From the NCBI GenBank assembly GCA_002448555.1, contig DJYV01000001.1:1-13068 (forward strand): a DNA stretch of 13,068 nucleotides. Reading direction: 5' to 3'. Within the stretch, counting starts at the first letter, position 1. The number at the start of each line of letters is the position of its first letter. The notes below the pieces were generated by a model. The model was not told where the DNA came from. It saw only the letters and a program-made list of their open reading frames with translations, and searched no databases. This DNA is from Flavobacteriales bacterium UBA6969. GTDB taxonomy: Bacteria > Bacteroidota > Bacteroidia > Flavobacteriales_D > Sanyastnellaceae. Shown here in pieces: positions 7,775 to 13,068 of the stretch. A program made the position numbers and the translations under genes.

Positions 7775-9082
7775 TTACAGGCCTACCTGATTGACCTCGG
7801 GTTCCAATCGGACGCCGTATTTGCTTTCGACATCTGCCATAATGTCCAACGCCAGCGCCCAGACTTCAGCGCCGGTCGCACCGCCGTGGTTGACGAGCAC
7901 CAAGGCCTGTCGGTCGTGCACACCACACGCACCGCGGCGGTGGCCTTTCCAGCCCGCTCGATCGATTAACCACCCCGCGGCGAGTTTCATCTTGCCGTCC
8001 GGGGCCGGATAATGCGCCACCTCCGGGTGCTCACGTTGAATGCGCTCGAAGGCCTCATTTGATACCACGGGGTTTTTGAAAAAACTTCCAGCGTTTCCGA
8101 TCTCACGCGGGTCGGGCAGCTTCGATTGGCGGATGGCCATCACCGCCTCGGCCACCTGGCGGTGGGTTGTCCCTGTATCCCACCCGCGGGTTTGAAGTTC
8201 AGCCTGAATCGCACCGTAGTGCGTATTCAAAGCGGCCGAGCGCTGCAATCGGAATGCCACCCGCACGATAACCCACTTGTCTTTTTCCGTTTGTTTGAAG
8301 ACGCTGTCGCGGTAGCCAAAAGCGCACCGTTCGGCATCGAAGCGCTCCAAGGCCCCGGTTTCGCGATGAATAGCTTCCAACCACGCAAATCGATCCTTCA
8401 CTTCCACGCCGTACGCGCCGATGTTCTGCATGGGCGAGGCACCGACGGAGCCCGGAATCAAGGCGAGGTTTTCCAATCCGTTCCACCCGGCGTCCAAAGC
8501 GTGCATGACCCACGCGTGCCATGACTCGCCCGCACCTACGACCACCTCCACGGCATCACCATCGTCGGCAATTTTCTGAACGCCGCGGATGTTCATGTGC
8601 AGCATGCGCCCCATCCAATCCCGGTGCATCAGTACGTTGGAACCTCCGCCGAGTACCATCAACGGCAACTCCCCACGATCTTCCAGCGCCCAGCGGACAT
8701 CGGCATCGCTGGCCACTTCGGCCAAGCATCGCGCATGCGCAGCCGCTCCAAACGTCGTCAGAGGGCCCACCGGCGCTTCCTCTTGCCAAGGGGAACGCAT
8801 CGGTGGCCAAGGCGTCCGGCCCGGTGCAGGGTCTGCAGATGCTAACGACCGTTCACTGTACAACGCCTCCCATGCGTCGGCAGTCAAGACGCGAACAGGA
8901 TCATCGCCCTGCAGCAGTTCAGTGACCCACTGGTAGCGCGGGTAATCGGATGCGTAATGCTGGTGCCCCACCCATTTGCCATCTCCCATCTGCTGCCACT
9001 CCGTGACGTGCTTTGGGCCCTCGATGATGTAGAGGTTGGGGGCGCCTTTCAGCTTCCGAAATTGGGGGAAATCCATGCTCAT
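7775..9082 (-). CDS. murB: UDP-N-acetylenolpyruvoylglucosamine reductase (MurB), type I, with N-terminal extension
   Basis: MurB uses FAD and NADPH to reduce UDP-GlcNAc-enolpyruvate to UDP-MurNAc, the second committed step of peptidoglycan synthesis, in the cytoplasm. The 435-residue product contains the TTFG motif (109-112), the FAD-binding LGGGSNVL (144-151), GSVGASPMQNIGAYG (211-225), the substrate-site GYRDSVFK (256-263), GNAGSFFKNPVV with the catalytic Ser333 (329-340), and the C-terminal LEPEV with the conserved glutamate (426-430). The GYRDSVFK loop marks the type I form found in E. coli. The MurB core begins near residue 95, where an in-frame ATG lies at 8800-8798, and from there its length (341 residues) matches the E. 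coli enzyme. Residues 1-94 are extra: an aromatic-rich segment (FPQFRKLKG to AWEALY) and a proline-rich linker. The frame is continuous, so a fusion is favoured, but translation could also begin at residue 95. ATG codons lie at both 9082 and 9076; the first was chosen. Confidence 0.97.
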   Translation of the reverse strand: MSMDFPQFRKLKGAPNLYIIEGPKHVTEWQQMGDGKWVGHQHYASDYPRYQWVTELLQGDDPVRVLTADAWEALYSERSLASADPAPGRTPWPPMRSPWQEEAPVGPLTTFGAAAHARCLAEVASDADVRWALEDRGELPLMVLGGGSNVLMHRDWMGRMLHMNIRGVQKIADDGDAVEVVVGAGESWHAWVMHALDAGWNGLENLALIPGSVGASPMQNIGAYGVEVKDRFAWLEAIHRETGALERFDAERCAFGYRDSVFKQTEKDKWVIVRVAFRLQRSAALNTHYGAIQAELQTRGWDTGTTHRQVAEAVMAIRQSKLPDPREIGNAGSFFKNPVVSNEAFERIQREHPEVAHYPAPDGKMKLAAGWLIDRAGWKGHRRGACGVHDRQALVLVNHGGATGAEVWALALDIMADVESKYGVRLEPEVNQVGL

Positions 9083-9136
9083 CTTTCACCTGCAATTTCG
9101 GAGGACGTACGAAACAAAGCGGCCCCCGGGGCGTTG

Positions 9137-9144
9137 TATTTTTG
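9137..9144 (+). promoter_or_regulatory. candidate Bacteroidota -7 promoter element
   Basis: TATTTTTG matches the Bacteroidota housekeeping -7 consensus TAnnTTTG. It lies 23 bases before the ATG of the TPR gene, in the 85-bp gap between the divergent murB and TPR genes. A convincing -33 TTTG-type element is not visible at the expected distance upstream on this strand, so the call rests on the -7 match and its position. If it is real, it would drive the TPR, nuclease and flippase genes. Confidence 0.42.
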
Positions 9145-9167
9145 AACAGCCTGATTTGCACTGCACC

Positions 9168-9797
9168 ATGTCCAATCCCCATCGTCGACCCGCTTATCCT
9201 AAAGGCCACTTACTCGTCCACCAGGCGCGGGCCTCCGCTGAGGCGGGCCAATGGCAAAGTGCGTTGGTCGGTTTTGATGAGGCGGAACGCGAAAACCCCG
9301 ATTGGAGACTCGACCCGGACTTTTTGAATGACCGAGCGGTGGCGCTGTTTCACAACGACCGGGCACACGAGAGCCTGGAACTGTTGGACAACGCCATCAA
9401 CCTGCAGCCTCAATACGGCTACCGGTATGCAGCGCGCGGGTGGATGAAACAAGCCCTGCGGGACATTCAGGGCGCCATCGCCGATTACGAGAAAGCCGTC
9501 GAACTGGACCCGGAGGATGCCATCACGTTGAACAATTTAGGGCTACTGGAGGAACAAGTGGGCCGCATGCAATCCGCCAAGGAACGCTTCGCTGCGGCCG
9601 ATGCGATGGATCGCATCCTGGACGAATCGTCCATTCCCAAGGAATCCGCGCCGGTGCCAGACCGCGCAGCAACGCCAGCCCCACCTGTTCCGCCGGCGAA
9701 CGGTCCATGGGCCGAAGTCACACGCGCGCTGTTCACGCGGGCAGGGCGAAAAGAATTCCTTGAATTCATCCGCAATGGGTTTAAATTAAAGGGCTGA
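9168..9797 (+). CDS. small tetratricopeptide-repeat protein
   Basis: This gene encodes 209 residues with no signal peptide or membrane segment. Three to four TPR-like helical hairpins cover roughly residues 13-145. They are recognisable from AEAGQWQSALVGFDEAERENP, ALFHNDRAHESLELLDNAINLQP, DIQGAIADYEKAVELDP and LNNLGLLEEQVGRMQSAKERF. A proline/alanine-rich linker (about 157-180) leads to a short amphipathic C-terminal segment (WAEVTRALF to RNGFKLKG). TPR proteins are protein-protein adaptors; the partner here is unknown. The start is ATG at 9168. An in-frame ATG at 9036 would extend the product antisense into the murB start with unconvincing sequence, and a -7-like element lies between the two. 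The gene ends 13 nt before the nuclease gene, so co-transcription is likely, but a functional link to recombination is not demonstrated. Confidence 0.9.
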   Translation: MSNPHRRPAYPKGHLLVHQARASAEAGQWQSALVGFDEAERENPDWRLDPDFLNDRAVALFHNDRAHESLELLDNAINLQPQYGYRYAARGWMKQALRDIQGAIADYEKAVELDPEDAITLNNLGLLEEQVGRMQSAKERFAAADAMDRILDESSIPKESAPVPDRAATPAPPVPPANGPWAEVTRALFTRAGRKEFLEFIRNGFKLKG

Positions 9798-9810
9798 AAC
9801 ACCCCGCTGT

Positions 9811-12624
9811 TTGATCACGCTGCCCTCCTTTCTCACCCAACTCGCTCAACAGGTCATCGACCGTCCGCACCCGGAACGGTGCCTGGTCATCCTGCCCAGC
9901 CAGCGGGCGGTGCGCAAATTTGAACGGAGTTATGCGGCCTTGATGGACGGCCCCGGTTGGTTGCCCACCGTTCACACCCTCGGCGTGGCCATCCAGCACC
10001 ACACTGCGTGGGTTCCCCTCGACGGGATGGAAGGCTTGGCGCTGCTGTACAGCCTGTGGAAAGAATTGCCCGCCGCCGCAGACAGCGGACCGCGCACCTT
10101 CGAAGCGTTCATGCCGTGGGGCCGGATTGCACTGCGCGATTTCAATGAGATTGATCAGCATTTGCTCGACGCCCAATCCGTTTTCCAAAACCTCTGCGAC
10201 ATCGAGGGCATCGAGGACTGGAGCTTCGGCGACCCGGATTCCCTGAAACCCGGGCAACAGGCCTTTTTGCGGCAGTACATGCAACTCGGACCCCTGTACG
10301 CCGCCTTCACAGCGGCGCTCGCGGAGCGGAAGCAAGGCTACGCCGGGTTGCTGGCCCGCCAGGCGGCGGACGGCCCCATTTCAGGCGACTACGATCACGT
10401 CTTCATTGGTGGGATGAGCGCCCTCACCCCGGCGGAGATGCAATTTCTCAAGGGATATGAGCGGGCTGACCGGTTGACATGGGCTTGGGACGGGGACGCG
10501 AGCTATGTCGAGTATGACGCCGTTGAAGCGGGCTTGTTCATCCGAGAGCAGATGCGAGAACGCGGAGCTTCGGCATCAACATTGCCCCATCGCCTTGCGG
10601 AGGATCCGCCGGCCCTTCACCGGGTCAACTGCAGCAGCGTTGTCACCGAATGCCAGTACATCCGGGAGGCCATTGGCGCTCTGAGCAAGGAGGAATTGGC
10701 CAAAACGGCCGTTGTGCTGCCCGATGGCAGCCAGTTGCCCCTTTTGCTCCAATCGCTGCCCGAAGGCCTTCAAGAAAACTACAACGTCACCATGGGGTTG
10801 GCGTGGTCCGAATCGCCGGCCAGCAGTTTTCTGCGCACGGCTCATCGGTTGGTGCAGCGCAAACGCACGTCTTGGCACCACGATGACATCCGGCAGGCAT
10901 TGAGTGAGCCGCTCCTCCGTGCCTGCCATTCCGATGCGGGTTTTCAAGTTGACGCCACGCGGGTATTGAACCAGATGGCCGCCAAGAAGTGGGCCTGGGT
11001 GTCCTTGGACCAATTGGCCGAGTTGTCGAGCGGCCCCGTTCACTCCTTTTTCGACGCGCTGAAGCCGTTGCTCACCGACGAGGTCCCCGCGTTCCTTGCG
11101 GCCTTGGCGACATGGGTGGAGGGATTGAGCGATGCACTGGGTCCTGAAGAAGAAGGCGACCCATGGACACGCATCGGTTGGGAGAAAGTGGTGCACTGCA
11201 CCGGGCTCGTTCGGCGGTTTCAGACCAACCACGCCATTTTGTCCACGCCAGAAGAAGCGTGGAGCATGGTGTTCAACAGCTTGCAGTCGGAGCGAATTGA
11301 TTTGCTGGGCGAACCGGAAGCAGGGCTGCAGATCATGGGGCTCATCGAATCCCGCGCGCTGGACTACGAACAGGTTTTCCTCTTGGATTGCAACGAAGGC
11401 ACCCTGCCCAAATCCTCCTTGCCCGAGAGCTTCATCCCCTTCGATCTGCGGCACATGTGGGGGTTGCCCGGCCGCCACCAACGCGAGGCCATTTACGCCT
11501 ACTACACGTACCGGCTGATGAACCGGTCGAAGGAAATCCACTTCCTCTACCGCGGGCAAGACGAAGCGGCAGAACCCAGCCGCTACCTGCTTCAATTTGA
11601 ACGCTCTTTCCGTCCCAATGGAAAGGATGTGCTTCCCCTCGAGCAGGTCAATGTACACAGCGCCCTGCCGGGCAAGCGTCCTGAAATTCCCCCCTTGGAA
11701 TGGACACCGTGGGCACAAAGTGAGCTCGTAGAATGGGCCAACCGCGGCATCAGCCCCTCGGCTTGGAACACCTTCATGGCCTGCAAACGGGATTTCTATT
11801 ACAAGTACATCCTGCGCTTGCACGAGCAAGACGAATTCGAAGACGAAATGACCGCCAGCACCTTCGGCACCATCGTGCACAAAGTCCTCGAAGACGGCTT
11901 CAATGGCCTCAAAAATCGGGTGCTTCAGACCGAAGACCTCGAGCGGCTGATGAAGAGCATCCCGCCGTTGCTGCAGGCCTCTGTTGCAGAAGAATACAGC
12001 TTGGCGTTGACGGAGAGCGGCGAGAACTACTTGCATTTTGCCATCGCAGAAGCCACGTTGCGCAAGCTGATCAGCGTCGAGCTCAAGGAGTTGCGGGGCG
12101 ATCAGGTGCGGACGGTGACGGCCGTTGAAGCCGACCTCAACCACGCATTTGGCATCGAAGGCAGCCCCTTCGCGACGGTCCGGCTCCACGGCAAGGCCGA
12201 CCGAATCGACCTCGAAGGCGGCGAGGTGGTCGTCACCGACTACAAGACCGGTTCCGTCAAAGAATCGGAATTGGCCCTCAAAGGCGATTGGCTCGAACGG
12301 CTGGCCCAAGGCAAGTCATCCAAGGCCCTGCAGCTCTTGATATATTCGGCCATTGCCTTGGAAACGCTCGGGGCCGATGGTGGGCCTTTGGCGTCCGTCC
12401 AGTCCGGCATTCGTTCGGGCAAAAATGCGCGCGAAGGCTTGCTTAAATTGAAAATCGACGGCCGCGACCGCATCACGCGGGAGGATGCCCGTCAGCTGCT
12501 GGGTTGGCTGGTGGAGCAACTCGAAGCACTGCACGGCTCGCAGCATGGGCTTGAACACGAAACCGAAGCGCGATTTTGTGCGTATTGCACGGTATTGGAC
12601 CCCGTACCCACTTACTTTAACTGA
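9811..12624 (+). CDS. AddB-like PD-(D/E)XK nuclease/inactivated helicase
   Basis: This gene encodes 937 residues that look like the AddB-type subunit of AddAB double-strand-break resection enzymes. The N-terminal segment LVILPSQRAVRKF (25-37) occupies the place of helicase motif I but lacks the Walker A GxGKT, as is usual for this subunit. A helicase-like block GLIESRALDYEQVFLLDCNEG (510-530) precedes SFIPFDLRHMWGLPG and the AYYTYRLMNR segment. The nuclease domain begins at SPSAWNTFMACKRDFYY (Cys658). It continues with GTIVHKV (His690), GKADRID (Asp797) and TDYKTG (Asp810, Lys812), so the catalytic residues are intact. The C-terminal cysteine pair FCAYC (Cys923, Cys926) is present, but the next ligand of a CX2CX5C pattern is replaced by Val932. 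The start is TTG at 9811, which places the first helix and motif I as in relatives. No AddA/UvrD-like partner lies beside it in this window. Confidence 0.86.
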   Translation: MITLPSFLTQLAQQVIDRPHPERCLVILPSQRAVRKFERSYAALMDGPGWLPTVHTLGVAIQHHTAWVPLDGMEGLALLYSLWKELPAAADSGPRTFEAFMPWGRIALRDFNEIDQHLLDAQSVFQNLCDIEGIEDWSFGDPDSLKPGQQAFLRQYMQLGPLYAAFTAALAERKQGYAGLLARQAADGPISGDYDHVFIGGMSALTPAEMQFLKGYERADRLTWAWDGDASYVEYDAVEAGLFIREQMRERGASASTLPHRLAEDPPALHRVNCSSVVTECQYIREAIGALSKEELAKTAVVLPDGSQLPLLLQSLPEGLQENYNVTMGLAWSESPASSFLRTAHRLVQRKRTSWHHDDIRQALSEPLLRACHSDAGFQVDATRVLNQMAAKKWAWVSLDQLAELSSGPVHSFFDALKPLLTDEVPAFLAALATWVEGLSDALGPEEEGDPWTRIGWEKVVHCTGLVRRFQTNHAILSTPEEAWSMVFNSLQSERIDLLGEPEAGLQIMGLIESRALDYEQVFLLDCNEGTLPKSSLPESFIPFDLRHMWGLPGRHQREAIYAYYTYRLMNRSKEIHFLYRGQDEAAEPSRYLLQFERSFRPNGKDVLPLEQVNVHSALPGKRPEIPPLEWTPWAQSELVEWANRGISPSAWNTFMACKRDFYYKYILRLHEQDEFEDEMTASTFGTIVHKVLEDGFNGLKNRVLQTEDLERLMKSIPPLLQASVAEEYSLALTESGENYLHFAIAEATLRKLISVELKELRGDQVRTVTAVEADLNHAFGIEGSPFATVRLHGKADRIDLEGGEVVVTDYKTGSVKESELALKGDWLERLAQGKSSKALQLLIYSAIALETLGADGGPLASVQSGIRSGKNAREGLLKLKIDGRDRITREDARQLLGWLVEQLEALHGSQHGLEHETEARFCAYCTVLDPVPTYFN

Positions 12625-12627
12625 TCA

Positions 12628-13068
12628 ATGGGCGTCATCGCAAAACAATCCGGATATGCGGCCATCGCGCTCGGCGCGGGCATGGTCTTCGGTGCCTTGA
12701 ACAACATGGTGGTCCTCCCACGTGCGTTTGATGGCAATGAGGCGATTTGGGGTTTGGTGCGCATCATGACCTCGTGGGGCATGATCTGTGCATCCATTTC
12801 CACCCTTGGCGCTCCGGGGGCGATTGTTCGCTTTCTGCATCGCTACGATGGTGCCGAACGCGAAAAAAGCTTAAACTCCATCCTCGCCATCGCCGCTTTC
12901 GGCGTGCTCACCACATTGACTATTCTTTGGAAATGGGGCGAAAGTTGGATTGTGTGGCTCGATCCGGACAAGGGCGAGTTGCTGTCGCAAAACGTCCACT
13001 GGTTCCTGGTGATTGTCGCCATCATGAGCGGTTTGCACATCTTCCGGGCCCTGCTCACGTGGAAACTC
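12628..13068 (+). CDS. polysaccharide/lipopolysaccharide flippase (Wzx/MATE-like), N-terminal fragment
   Basis: The reading frame is open from ATG at 12628 to the window edge (147 codons, no stop), so the gene continues to the right. It starts 3 nt after the nuclease stop and is probably in the same transcript. The opening MGVIAKQSGYAAIALGAGM resembles Bacteroidota oligosaccharide flippase family proteins, whose first helix follows a conserved VxKQS segment. Hydrophobic segments lie at about residues 10-32, 43-65, 84-101 and 124-143, which fits the first four of the usual 12-14 helices. Charged loops lie between them (HRYDGAEREK, LDPDKGE). Such proteins move lipid-linked sugar units across the inner membrane for O-antigen, capsule or exopolysaccharide assembly. 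The substrate cannot be told, and no glycosyltransferase genes are visible here. Confidence 0.84.
   Translation, partial: MGVIAKQSGYAAIALGAGMVFGALNNMVVLPRAFDGNEAIWGLVRIMTSWGMICASISTLGAPGAIVRFLHRYDGAEREKSLNSILAIAAFGVLTTLTILWKWGESWIVWLDPDKGELLSQNVHWFLVIVAIMSGLHIFRALLTWKL

Noticed and set aside
9036..9167. Upstream in-frame extension of the TPR gene to an ATG at 9036.
   Set aside because: It would overlap the murB start antisense and place coding sequence over the candidate -7 element. The extra 44 residues do not look like a TPR N-terminus.
10576..12309. A 577-codon open frame on the - strand, opposite the AddB-like gene.
   Set aside because: It lies wholly antisense to a gene with clear helicase/nuclease motifs. 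Its translation shows no recognisable domain, and long antisense frames are common in GC-rich genes with biased codon use.

Overview
The window looks like a chromosomal segment of a Bacteroidota bacterium, most likely Flavobacteriales or a close relative with fairly high GC. The evidence is a giant PKD-repeat protein with a type IX secretion (T9SS) type B C-terminal sorting domain, an adjacent PorP/SprF-family outer-membrane protein, a TAnnTTTG-type promoter element, and the absence of strong Shine-Dalgarno sequences at most starts. No mobile element, tRNA, rRNA, CRISPR array or phage gene was seen. Gene density is high, and no gap between genes exceeds about 90 bases.

Left part (1-705, + strand): the 3' end of a di-haem cytochrome c peroxidase (MauG-like) gene overlaps by 4 nt the TTG start of a small YkgJ-type cysteine-cluster protein.

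Centre (760-7710, + strand): a 1971-residue secreted protein is followed after 6 nt by a PorP/SprF-family gene. The giant protein has a signal peptide, about 22 Ig/PKD-like modules of 81-86 residues and a 100-residue T9SS sorting domain. The pair resembles the SprB/SprF arrangement of gliding flavobacteria: a huge surface adhesin or filament and the outer-membrane protein needed to export or anchor it. Modules 7-14 form four tandem copies of a two-module super-repeat. Three copies are exactly 166 residues (498 nt) and the last is 171.

A strong hairpin at 7740-7767 separates this unit from the convergent murB gene (7775-9082, - strand). MurB is a complete type I UDP-N-acetylenolpyruvoylglucosamine reductase carrying an unusual N-terminal extension of about 94 residues.

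Right part (9168-13068, + strand): a tight co-directional cluster diverges from murB. It contains a small TPR protein, a 937-residue AddB-like inactivated helicase/PD-(D/E)XK nuclease with an incomplete cysteine set, and the 5' part of a polysaccharide flippase gene that runs off the window.

Most of the window is ordinary housekeeping and surface biology. I do not see a clear undescribed multi-gene system. The most interesting items are the precisely periodic two-cysteine PKD super-repeat of the giant T9SS cargo, the N-terminal fusion on MurB, and the missing fourth Fe-S cysteine of the AddB-like nuclease.
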